Shown: in pieces, positions 49,017 to 58,999 of the stretch
Layout of the letters: every line of letters begins with the position of its first letter
How positions within the stretch are numbered: position 1 is the stretch's first letter
From: Diphasiastrum complanatum
Taxonomy: Eukaryota > Streptophyta > Lycopodiopsida > Lycopodiales > Lycopodiaceae
Assembly: GCA_029204225.1 (NCBI GenBank)
Contig: CM055095.1
Location: 15,096,049-15,160,048 of the forward strand
Length of the DNA stretch: 64,000 bases
Reading direction: 5' to 3'
Notes under the pieces: model-generated
Database searches by the model: none
Told to the model about the DNA's origin: nothing
What the model saw: the letters and a program-made list of their open reading frames with translations, nothing else
Position numbers and translations under genes: made by a program

Positions 49017-50215
49017 GGCTACACATAAGCGTAGACCAAGAGGAACCATTGATGCAATCAACATTTGTAATGAAAAAAATGCAAAAGATCAATGGGTATC
49101 AAGAATATATTAAAATAATCAATGGATCTTGATGCATCCCTCTGCAAAAGGCTCATTTCGGAAAAGAAAAACATCGGATAACATATATAGAAGCTCTTGG
49201 AAAGGCAGAATAATGGATTTCAAAGTATCACCTGCCGGTCAATCTATCACGAAAATTTTAGTTCAGCATGCTTATCTTCACAATGAGCTGAACATTCATG
49301 ATTGAAATCCAAATGATAGAAGAAAATGCAATTGTAAGTTTTCAGATTTAATTTTTTTAGAGTTAGCATTTTCTTTAAATTATATTTTTCTTGTGATGTT
49401 TTTGTTGGTTTTGCATATTTGTATCTATCAAATTTCGTTGAATGGAAAATAGTTCAATCGATTGCAGGAATAATCGATGTCATACATTTGGATATCTTTA
49501 TTTTACAATGTAAAGGTCGTTATCCAAAATCACTTTTAGAGTCAAGAGTTTTCTTTTATGATCAACATCTATTTTCCTGATAAAAATGGTTTAGTTGGTA
49601 GATTAAGACCATATCGTCTACCAGATTTTTCGAGTGAGGAATGGATTTCTCCTAATGCAGCAATTTCAGAAAGTTTTTGATCTAGGCTATATATTGATAT
49701 TCAGAGTATATTAAAACGTAGCACTGGATCAAAGAATAATAGATTAAGTTGGTATCTACATTTTTTTAATTTTTGTTGATTTTTTTTTAAAAATGCAATG
49801 TTCGAAGAACAAAAACAATGTTTATTTGTAAGGACTTGAGTCCTGAAATAATCGTCGAGTTGTTGGATGATGGTTGAGATACAAAACAAAATCAGCAAGT
49901 TGAGTGCAGAGTATGTTACTCATCAATGACATTTACATATCACATCGAAAAACATATGCTCACTTTGCTGTTGTATTATAGAAGATGGATTAAATGCAAA
50001 AATATTTGAAAGCCACTTGATCAAGATTTTGGTATAAACCCTCAAGAGCAACTTCAGATAACAGTGAAAAGAAATGACAACATTCTTGTAATGGTTGAGG
50101 TCGAGGAAGATTTTGGTGTCAATCACATTCGATCAAAACTAGACATGTTGCAATTCGATCTACCTCAGTACTATCAATTTCGATTGAATGGTGTAAATGT
50201 ACATTATGCCATATG
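49017..50215 (+). pseudogene. Unrecognised broken coding-like region
   Basis: Plus-strand segments look protein-like across stops: MATHKRRPRGTIDAINI near 49017, GRIMDFKVSPAGQSITKILV near 49205, and later QITVKRNDNILVMVEVEEDF to DLPQYYQFRLNGVNVHYAI near 50055-50215. A CxxC...H...H spacing (CRVCYSSMTFTYHIEKH) near 49910 may be finger-like. No family is identified. It lies beside transposon sequences and may be part of one. Confidence 0.3.
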
Positions 50216-50329
50216 AAAATATTCTTTTTTTTCTATTTCTAAGTGAATCAGTTTCAAAAAATATATTGACTAGAACAATTTCTCTTGTGCAGGTAAGAGT
50301 AAGGCATGAAGATTTGGAATTTGATCAAA

Positions 50330-50640
50330 TCTAGATGGGATGACACATGGGAGGCATGATGAGCCACCACAAATCGGAGATCTGAGGTACAAGATGCCAC
50401 TTCTTTTAGAAGTTCATTACTAACATTCATTTTTGGGCAATGTAATGCTAGTCTAGCTCTCCTTTTGTACCTCACTAGATCTTGCCCTCCTTGAGGTTCT
50501 TCTTCCTCTCCTATGACAAGATCATACATATCTTGGAGCACAAGTAGTGACTCCATTCTTACTTTCCAAGTTGAATAATTATTAGAATTTAGCCTTTCAC
50601 TAGCCTCAAGAAGATAGGCTCCAATTGAACCCATTATATC
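50330..50640 (-). pseudogene. copia gag fragment
   Basis: The minus strand reads MGSIGAYLLEASERLNSNNY, STWKVRMESLLVLQDM and KMNVSNELLKEVASCTS, the same N-terminal Gag segment as copia 2. No flanking LTRs were seen. Confidence 0.8.
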
Positions 50641-50879
50641 TAGTAACAAGTAAAACAAATGTACTATTTAAATGCTCTCTCTTATCTTTTTCTCAGAATT
50701 TAGATATAAAATGCAAAGATATTGGAACATCCATCAAAATTGAAGATCCATAGATTATGAACAATGGAATTTTGTATTATGTAATAAATTTTTTTGTATA
50801 CATTATTTTTGAAAATATATGAACCACTTTTTCTATGAGACTCTTTCATTTTTATGATCTTCATTTCCATGGTGCAAAA

Positions 50880-50990
50880 CACAATGTAATTGCAATTGGA
50901 TAATATGAGTTTTCGATAACAAGATTCATTGTCTCTTGTAGGAAATGCATTATCTCCATTGGGGAGATCTTCGGTCACTTGAACTCCAGG
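50880..50990 (-). repeat. Partial duplicate of the Ulp1-like terminal exon
   Basis: Closely resembles 51515-51599, the last exon of the H3/Ulp1-like gene, sharing CTCCATTGGGGAGA and surrounding sequence. Homology ends just before CACTAC at 50994. Confidence 0.65.
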
Positions 50991-51440
50991 GACCACTACA
51001 ATCAGATATCGAATCGACGCTTGCCCTTGTTGAAGTCTCAAATATATTGGTTGTATTTTTGGTCTTCATTGCCTTGGTCTGTATTGTCCTTGTCTTGGCA
51101 TATTTGGATATGTTTAGAAGATGATCTGATCAAAGTTTTGCTGCAACAAATCTAAGTGAACTTATGTCACATGTTTGGATTGGTTGTGGCAAAAGTTAAA
51201 TTAGATCATCTTTCTGAACTTATCCAAAAAAAACCATGGTAAAGACAAGGCAGACCAAGGCTATAAAAAATATACATGTCGGAAAATCGTCGAAATTGAA
51301 GATGAATGAATAATAACCTAAATTAATAACAAGAAAACAAACAAGTAAGAACAACCATAGAAAACTGTAAATATATTTCTATAAAATTTTTCTGTACATG
51401 TGCCTCATCCACATAAAGTGCGACCAACTTTTTATTAGTA

Positions 51441-52335
51441 TCAACTATCTATGTTCTCTAAATCCATTTTTTCAGTTGGAAGTAGCTTGGGTGGAGAACA
51501 CTCTGCCACTGCAACTAGATATGAATTTTCGATCACAAGCTTTATGGTCTCCTGCCTGAAGTGCATTACCTCCATTGGGGAGACCTTCGGGCATTGAAAC
51601 TGAAAAAAACAAAAACACAATTAAATGTTATTAATCAAAGATTAGTTATTAGGAGTTTGATTATGAAAAAAAGAACAAAAACACAATTAAATGGTATTAA
51701 TCGAAGATTACCTCTTTCAGATTAGGAAGTTCATCTTGTAGTGCAAGCCAATTGAAAAAGTGTTTGGCATTGCATACCGTATACTAACCACAGCTGGCAG
51801 AATCAACTTGCTGGGAGGACTGCAGTATCCAATATAAACGAAAGTTAGTAACAAAATTTTAACATTATGAAATATTCGATCAACGCACAGGAGGTTATAA
51901 TAAAATCTACAACGGAAACAAGCGCGCGTCGAATCGATATCCAAAAAATATTGTTTGAATATTGGATCAGTGTGCACGATATGAAAAAAAATCAAACAAT
52001 AACTACAAGGGCGCGTCGAATCGATATTGATAAATTTTTACCTCTGCATCAACCATTTTCAGTTTCGTATATGCTATTGCACGTGGTACTGGAAAGAGTT
52101 CTAGCATTTTCTGGATATGGCTCCTGGCAATTTTGTGTGTGTGTGTGTGTGTGTAATAGAGTTTATTTTTAAACAAACTGGATTACACACACCCTCATCA
52201 TTGACATATAAGGACAACACATATAAGCTCCAATGATCACTGCAATAAAAAAACAATAAATTTATGAGAATCAATGTGAAATCAAAATTCATATGAAAAA
52301 TTCAACTTAATAAAATCTGAAAAAATACACTTACT
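51441..52335 (-). pseudogene. Ulp1/C48 cysteine-protease-like domain
   Basis: Shows the family order: a region before His (LGILILVLPYIT), NDHWSLYVL with catalytic His, a helix SHIQKMLELFPVPRAI, QxxDSxxCG with oxyanion Gln and nucleophile Cys, NAKHFFNWLALQDELPNL, and a C-terminal helix FRQETIKLVIE. Family members cleave SUMO or related modifiers and occur in host genes and in some plant transposons. A TAG two codons after Cys and loss of the Asp segment argue against activity. Confidence 0.7.
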
Positions 52336-52979
52336 TTGTTATGTATGGGAGCACGAGAATTAGAATCCCCAGTCTGACGTATTGGAGCATAACATTGTGC
52401 AGATTTTTGAAATCAGGAAAATTAAATGTAGCCATGAATTGAAGCGGAAACAATGCTACATTTGTAAACAATGGGGTCTGGAAAAATTCCATCCAGTGCT
52501 GAATTGCCCCACCTCCTACATTGTCCCCTAGCATTTTACCCCTACTTTCTAATTCACCTGTATCTAATTTAGAAAGGGGAAGACCAACATTGGTCTTCAG
52601 CATCTTAAAATTGTATCGAGGACCTAAAGCTTTAAGATATGTGTTTAACAATTGCTCATACTGTACATATTGAGGAGTATTTACAAAGGCAAGTGCAAGG
52701 GGTGAAGGAAGTAATACAGATAAACCACAAAAAGAATTGTCATTCAAAATTGATTCTAACTTTACATTTACAAAATCATCTAAATCATTTCCTAGAACAG
52801 GAGGTGGAGAACTAATATTTGTGGAAGTAGGAGGAGACTGAGATTTTGAAGGAGGAGGAGATTTATTAGAAGAGGAAGATTTAGCAGGAGACGATAAAGA
52901 TGGAGTTCTAGGAGGAGAAGAAAGAGACTTAGGAGGAGACTGGGGAGGAGATTGTCTAGCAGATAGAATCTAATGGGAA

Positions 52980-53286
52980 ATTTCACTTGGAAATCCTCAT
53001 ATGCAGTGTGCAGCGCCTCTATTGCCGTTACAGTCCATCTCACATCTGCAGATAGACTTCTTGTAACCTGTTTGATGGATCTCTTTATGTGAGCTTGCAG
53101 AATCAGAAGATTATTGGTCTTCTGTAGCTTCCGAATATCCTTGAGCCAGGGTGGGTCTCTTCGTTTGCCCCTTGGCCTAGGAGGAGGTGGTGGTGGACGA
53201 GGAGGTGGTGGTGCATTTCCTTCTCCCCCTCATGTGATTGGGATTCCACCAGGGTGGACTCGTGCTGTTTGCTTAGTCCGCGCCAT
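52980..53286 (-). CDS. Histone H3-like region of the fusion
   Basis: One frame with a single TGA at codon 19. Relative to canonical H3, the tail keeps R2, K4, R8 and G12-G13. K9, S10 and K14 are replaced by Val, His and Ile. The fold part aligns without gaps from alphaN to mid alpha2. L1 has canonical-H3 length, but RW replaces RF, as in many CenH3 proteins. L2 and alpha3 are absent, so a normal H3-H4 dimer is unlikely. Confidence 0.75.
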
Positions 53287-53513
53287 TAGTATCCAATATC
53301 GAATCAGCGTGCGAAGAAGGAGAACTCAGGATCAGAAGTCAGGTTGAGCTGTCAAACTGATACCTGAACTTAACCAAACCGATACCTGGTAGTGGATGGG
53401 AGCGCACAAGTAAAAGCGAAATGTAGGTAGGTTGTTTCGACCTCGCTGAATCGATACCGCATGGAAGTAGAGAACGATAAGAACTTTAAGCAAAAAATTT
53501 CAACGTCGTCCAT

Positions 53514-53528
53514 CTGTATATATAGAGA
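53514..53528 (-). promoter_or_regulatory. TATA box candidate for the H3/Ulp1-like gene
   Basis: Minus-strand TCTCTATATATACAG, about 230 bp upstream of ATG 53286. It implies a 5' leader of about 200 nt. It faces away from the plus-strand TATAAATA at 54683. Confidence 0.5.
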
Positions 53529-54456
53529 AAATTCGAAATGATTGCATACGTGGTGGTTTGGATGTCCGAGGCTAAGATTACACTGATAATTACTTCGAGA
53601 TATTCAGAGGCTTGTCAATCAAATCAAACTAAATATCCATCTTTTATCAAAATGATTAGTCGATAATAATGACCACAATTAATCTCTACAAAAGTATGGT
53701 CACATCTACAATTAATTCTACAAAAGTATGGTCACATCTACAATTTATTGCTGAAATTGACAAGGTTAAGCTATAAATATCTAACCTTTTTTGATATCCA
53801 ATCATTATAATTTCGAAAAATTCCAATGGCCATTATTTCACCCAATAGCAAGTCGACATGCATATATTGCATTGTAAATCAGAGGGGCTATTCTCACGCG
53901 CTGAACTGATATTGGACGAAATATGAACGATCAGAGCTTGACTTGATAGATTCTGCATATCTTTGGACAATATGAAGAGTCTACCGAATCAAGATTTGAT
54001 CATGCATAATAGGGTCCAATAATTTCGACAATTTCAAAAATCTCTTTATCCTGCAATAGCGATTCGACTCACGCAGTCCAAGTGGAAAATAACTTTCTTC
54101 TACCAGGTGCACTGATTCGATATCTGAGACACACTGAAAATATATTGGAACACATTATGAACCATCAAAGCTTGTTTCGACAGATTTTTTTAAGCTTTGG
54201 ATGTATGAGGAGTCTCCCGAAGCAAGCTTTAATTATGCGCGTCTATTTGATCTGTTCCTATGAAGCACTTGTCCTCTCGCGTGGAATCGATTTCGGCCAT
54301 TTCAAAATGCTCCGCCTTGTGAAAATGTTCTGAATGAACATTATCTCAAAAGGAAAAATTTCGTCTTTACGGTGCTTAAATAGGACGAGAGACTGTAATA
54401 ATTGCCCTCTACATGTTTTTCAATGATGTCCATTTAATATTTGTTTATCATTTGTT

Positions 54457-54600
54457 TAATGATGATTCGGTGAGGCTAGTGATAGACTATTTAATGTATT
54501 CCGACACAGGTACAAAGTGTAGGGTCAGGGCTAATGATGATTCATAGAATCTAGTGATAGACTATTTAATGTATTCCGGTGTAGGTACAAATTTTGTCTC
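54457..54600 (+). repeat. Tandem duplication of about 75 bp
   Basis: TAGTGATAGACTATTTAATG with its flanks occurs twice in tandem, with modest divergence. Confidence 0.75.
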
Positions 54601-54682
54601 ACTCTGATTGGTGGATAAATATAGGCTGTGCTCCTGAATTCATTATTTGACAAATGTATGCCTGTGATCAACAGGAATAGGC

Positions 54683-54690
54683 TATAAATA
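54683..54690 (+). promoter_or_regulatory. TATA box candidate for a plus-strand unit
   Basis: TATAAATA in the context GGCTATAAATATGAGC, about 700 bp before the exon-like frame at 55364. Together with the opposite TATA at 53514-53528 it outlines a divergent promoter region. Confidence 0.4.
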
Positions 54691-55363
54691 TGAGCACTAC
54701 TTTTTATATTTCGATTCCGTGATCTTTTATTCTGAACTCTCTCATCATTTTGTTTTCTTTCTTTCTCGCGATATCGAATCGACTCGCGCCTTCACATACA
54801 ATGCACGGCCGGATTCATTCAAGCGCACTGAAGCAATATCAACCTCTTCTGACGTGTGCTCACGGAAAATTTCAGTCTCGTCCTAACGATATCGGATCAA
54901 CGCACACACTGTTGTTCAGTCCTCGACCAAAATTATTCAGTCACGTTAAACCGATATCAGGTTCAATATGGCTAGTTCCTCCATGTCCCCAGATAACAAA
55001 CTTCTGGATTTTTTGAATGCTAGTCACATTTCATCTGAGAAATTAGAGTATTTTTTGAGTATTTTTTTTGCTCTCTTCGATATCGATAAGCTAGTTATGA
55101 AAATCATTATAATTTAATTTTTTATCTTGATAATTTTTTTCAGATTATTAGTACTCCTGTTCAAGATATAGATAGTTTTTGTTTCGTTCACTTTCAGGAC
55201 CTTGTGCATTCCCAACCATCCTCTAAACATAAACACAATAGAAAGTACTCTAACCTGCATGACCATTTCAGAAGAAATATATATTGTGGTATCCACAAAA
55301 GAATATGTCGCCTTCTAATCAAAGGAATGGCTTTTGTCTTTTAAATATCTATTGAAATTCCAG

Positions 55364-55930
55364 ATGATGAGTCTGTTGAATCTTCAACTGTTCCATTGAT
55401 CGAAGCATCTACATCTACTCCAGTTGATGTAGATGATGCAGATACTGATATAAGGGTTGAAGCTGAAGCATCCATGACTTCAAATTATCAAAAAACTCTC
55501 CCTCGTTCTATAATCCTCTCCGATTCTCTTCCATCTACATCTCATGTTAATCAATTAATTCTACTCGATGTTCCCTTATATTTTATAAGTAATGAAAGCT
55601 ATATTTCATTTAATGATATAGAAGATACTTTGAATTTGAAAGAGGATGAAATCCTCTCGATTTTTGCACAAAATTTATTTGAATTTTTTGACATTGTTGA
55701 TTACACATATGATGACCTTGAAAGTGAGATAAAGATGGCAATTGGAAATCTGGCAATGAGGCCTTGGAGGCCATGATTGAAAAATCTAAAGCCTATGAAA
55801 AAACTTTGCCTACAGAGGAGGAATTTTTGGAATTCTAAAAAAATATCCCCCAAGGCCTAGATATATCCCCTCCGAAAATGCAGAGGCCATTGGAGGACAT
55901 GACATTAGTAGAGCAAACATCGTCGAATAC
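55364..55930 (+). pseudogene. Unrecognised acidic ORF, probably transposon-encoded
   Basis: After an acceptor-like TGAAATTCCAG, a frame reads PDDESVESSTVPLIEAS, LPRSIILSDSLPSTSHVN and DDLESEIKMAIGNLAM. A one-base change near 55755 continues it as AMIEKSKAYEKTLPTEEEFLE and NIPQGLDISPPKMQRPLE. Acidic and helical; no family recognised. Its place between the divergent promoter and the CACTA transposase suggests a transposon product. Confidence 0.35.
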
Positions 55931-56199
55931 GATGATTATGATCTGGTACTTAGATATCATATTGGTATTGATATTGTTCAGTTTTCTTATTTCAAACACT
56001 GTGTTAAAGTATGAGTTTGCAGTGTTATGTATCATTCTAAATTTATTTATTTTACTCGTTTACAGGATGCTATTGAAATAGATGCCCTATTGGTTCGATT
56101 CATGGTATTAAATCTTAGGTGTATTCACAAATTTTCTTTCAATTTGAACATTAGACTCACAATTAAGTTGGTTTTTTTGTCTCAATGTAGGGCCCCAAA

Positions 56200-58200
56200 C
56201 TAGTGGCTAATGCACATCCCGTTGTGGTGAGTATTTGCAAGCACATCACTCACAACATCTACGAAAGATGGTTTATGAGGGCCACACTCTCGATACCTTC
56301 CACCTGATCACCCTATGCATGATGGGCTTGTTGGTCAACATCCCCACTCCATGAAGGTACAATACATATTTGGGCCAATTAATGTACATGTCATTTATTG
56401 ATTTTATAGTTACTCTCTTTAGATTTCTTCTAATGATAATCTGCATTAAATGTGTGTGCTTGTTTGTTAATATTGTAGGCAAGTGATTGGCTTCAAATTT
56501 GGAGGATCTAGGGTGACTCCCTCCTAGTATGAAGAGGTTATCAATATTTCATGAACTTTCATATTGGAGAAATTGTTGATAAACCATATTTTGGACCGGA
56601 TGCACATATTCAAGAATGTCGGGAGCACGATTTGGGAGCACTTGACCGGGTCAAAAGATAAAAAAGATGCACGAGATGACTTAAAAGAAGTGGAAAAGAT
56701 GGCTGATTTATGGCCACAAATGGTGGGGATTTCAATTGTCCTCCCAAAGGCTCCATGGAACTTCTCGAGGAGAGAAGAGATGATTTTAAAGAAGGCAATA
56801 GCCTCATTTCGAACTCCGACATGACACATGTGATGCCTAAAGGGTGCCTTCACTAGGGACAACAAGCTAAGTGGACTAAAGTCTCATGACTAGCATAAAT
56901 TTTTACAGGTTGGCATGGCATGTTTTTTGATGTTGCTTTCACCTTAACATTGTGGATTACATTTTATATCATATCTTGTAATTTCATGATGATCTCATTG
57001 CACATATATGTATCTCAATGACCAGATTGTTTTTGTGCATGCCATTTGTGTTTCGCTTTTGGTGTTGAGAGGCTTTTTGATAGAGGAGTTAAGGAGTGCA
57101 ATCTACAAAGTCAGTGGTTTGGCAAGGTACGGCGAATGCGACTCACATCATTTTTTCTTGGTATGATTCAAGATGATGATCTTACTAATGCATATGTCAT
57201 TGTTGTTTACTTTTCTTATGACGATACATTTCATCCAAGGAGAAACTGATGGCATTCATTGAGGAGGCAAGAAAAAGCTCCATCGAGGCAATGTGTTTGA
57301 TCAAGAAGCACTTTCCCACATCCATTCTCACCATTCAAATGTATGATGAGGTGGCCATTGCAGGTACATCACCTACTTTTGTCAATTGCCTATTCTTAGT
57401 CCATCCTAGCCTATTGCAATTGTGGTAATTGCAATGTTCTCTCACTAATATTGATCCATATTTTTTAACTAGGCACTGTCCATAGACGTTGGATGTTTTT
57501 CTTGAAACGATTCATGAAAACATTGAAAGGCTTCGTAAGACAAAGAGCAAGGCCTAAAGGATGGCTAGTGCAAGAGTCCATGGTTTATATCACGGAGTTT
57601 CTTGGTCATAGCGATCCTTCTATTCCTCGTCTTTGGGATAAGAAGGATTATGAGTGTGTTGTTGGGAAAGTTCCTCAAGGAAAAGGAGCGATCATGAGAA
57701 TGAGTAAGTCCTTCAAGGAGAAGGTAAATAAGTTTTGCATTCTTAATAGTGAAGAAATACAAAAGTGGATTTTGCTATACGAAGAGGTCAAGGCTCGTAG
57801 ACAAACCGCTTGAGCCACTTTCAGGAGAGGGCATAGAAGACAGCCATATCCACCTAACCTCGCCCTTCTACCCAAGGACATGACGCTTGATTGGCTATGT
57901 GATGTCCTTAGAGAAGCCTTGGCGAATAGCTAGGAAGTAACAAAGAGAGAGCGGGAATTCGCAAGGGGGTGCGATTTACATGTAAGATATGATGATCATC
58001 ATTCACATGCTAATTAAACCATTTGTACATGCAATTTTGTACATTTTTGTTGTATCCCTAACAGATTTAGTTCTATTTCGTTTAGTACAAGAAATACAAT
58101 GCATTGTGGATGCATGCATGGACGACATTTTCATACGGAGCACTTTGACAAAAATAGAAACATGTACGATTGTACAGTCATGGCAAATTTTATTGTAAGA
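56200..58200 (+). pseudogene. CACTA (En/Spm) TNP2-type transposase, C-terminal part
   Basis: Exon-like frames: 56564-56824 (EKLLINHILDRMHIFKNVGS, TIWEHLTGSKDKKDARDDL, LPKAPWNFSRREE), then GAFTRDNKLSGLKSHD. Next are 57046-57140 (GVERLFDRGVKECNLQSQWF) and 57493-57813 (MFFLKRFMKTLKGFVRQRARP, GWLVQESMVYITEFLGHSDP, DUF4218). Further fragments such as PRPSTQGHD-like and KIETCTIVQS run to 58200. Stops (for example at 56527 and 56821) break it. The N-terminal catalytic part is not recognised here. Confidence 0.85.
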
Positions 58201-58249
58201 ATTGCCTTATGAAGATTGACTAGATCCTATTGCAAAACAATCAAAAGGA

Positions 58250-58560
58250 CACTTTTGGAGCAAGACCACCCATCCAATCCTAGATCCCTCCTAGAGTTCC
58301 CTCCTAGATCTAGCCCCCAAGCCATGGTGAATGAATGCAAGAGAGGAGAGGAATCCTGGCTAAAGAAATCGAATTTCCAATAGAGAGATGGGCGAGTTTC
58401 CATGGTAAGTATTCTCTCTCCAAAGAGAGAGTATTTTCCTCAGGATCCCCATGCAGCCTATATTAGCTATTAACCTCGTATTCTTGCATTATAGCAGTCA
58501 GACACCATGCAAGTGCTCCTATGTCCAATTATAGATCTGGGCCCTCATATGATTATTAAT
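58250..58560 (-). repeat. LTR Y-related fragment, inverted
   Basis: The reverse complement contains CATGGCTTGGGGGCTAGATC, then GGAGGGATCTAGGATTGG and GGGTGGTCTTGCTCC, matching LTR Y near 23645-23716/35131. It is inserted between the transposase remnant and the CACTA terminus. Confidence 0.6.
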
Positions 58561-58589
58561 TACTTTACAGGCCGACGTATTTAAAGATG

Positions 58590-58822
58590 CGTGGCGACAG
58601 ACATCGTGTTGTCGAAAGACGTTTAAGCGTCACAAAAATGTTGCTAGTTTTGTCATTTTCATCATTGATATGTCACTATAAATGTCGTCAGACGACGGGC
58701 CAGTAGCGATGCTTAAAAAAGAAGATAGCGACGTTTATAGGGACATTTATACAAGTTGTATCCGTCGCTAATATTTGCATAAACGTTGCTATAAATGTCG
58801 CTGTGTCATTGATGTGGTAGTG
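58590..58822 (+). mobile_element. CACTA 3' terminus with subterminal repeats
   Basis: Ends TGTGGTAGTG at 58822, the complement of CACTAC. The last 230 bp carry repeated GCGAC/GTCGC words (GCGACAGACATCG, AGCGACGTTTATAG, CCGTCGCTAATA, TGTCGCTGTG), typical of plant CACTA ends. The matching 5' end was not identified. Confidence 0.7.
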
Positions 58823-58999
58823 TAATATGCAGACATGTATTACCTATTTCAAATCATGTCTAATTTCATGAATATTAATGTATAAGTGTTTTGGTTATGA
58901 TTTGTTTAATCCTTGGGAGCAATTAGACCAAGAAGATAAGAACAGAATCATTGGCAGTTTGTATTGGAACTTTTCAAAATTGAACAAATTCGATAATAA

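Larger units (their letters stand above)
51441..53286 (-). pseudogene. Histone H3-like tail and half-fold fused to a Ulp1/C48 protease-like domain
   Basis: From ATG 53286 the minus strand reads MARTKQTAR, identical to the first eight residues of the H3 tail after Met, then VHPGGIP. A TGA is at 53230-53232. The same frame then gives a Pro-rich/basic stretch (RPRGKRRDPPW) and an H3-type alphaN, alpha1, L1 and partial alpha2 (LKDIRKLQKTNNLLI, IKQVTRSLSADVRW, EALHTAYEDFQV). A frame change near 52965 leads to a Ser/Pro linker. The protease part follows: a region to 52335 with donor GTAAGT, the exon at 52239 (NDHWSLYVLS, catalytic His 52233-52235), SHIQKMLELFP to 52042, exon 51712-51819 (QQVDSASCG, Cys at 51790-51792, then TAG) and exon 51441-51599 (FRQETIKLVIE). 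Splice phases agree at the 52335/52239, 52042/51819 and 51712/51599 joins. The exon carrying the Asp is not found; a (GT)n tract lies there. Broken, but once organised as one gene. Confidence 0.7.
51005..55090. repeat. Dispersed motif cluster, consensus near GATATCGAATCGACGC
   Basis: Degenerate copies in both orientations lie near 51005, 51921, 52010, 53296, 53443, 53895, 54058, 54108, 54277, 54768, 54823, 54886, 54948 and 55076. The first follows directly on CACTACAATCA at 50994. The pattern resembles subterminal transposase-binding repeats of CACTA-type elements. Units of about 200 bp carrying the motif are repeated in tandem at 53893-54060 and 54107-54300. Confidence 0.6.

Noticed and set aside
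51441..53286. Calling the H3-like part a functional CenH3
   Set aside because: The tail is canonical-H3-like, loop 1 is not lengthened, the fold is truncated and there is an in-frame TGA. Only the RW in loop 1 recalls CenH3.
53114..53347. Plus-strand Gly-rich frame opposite the H3-like region
   Set aside because: It is the antisense shadow of the Pro-rich linker; the minus strand has the recognisable H3 and Ulp1 motifs, splice sites and a TATA box.
50994..58822. One CACTA element from CACTAC at 50994 to GTAGTG at 58822
   Set aside because: The two ends share little beyond CACTAC, their subterminal repeats differ (GATATCGAATCG against GCGAC) and the flanking triplets (gac, taa) do not match. 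Left open rather than claimed.
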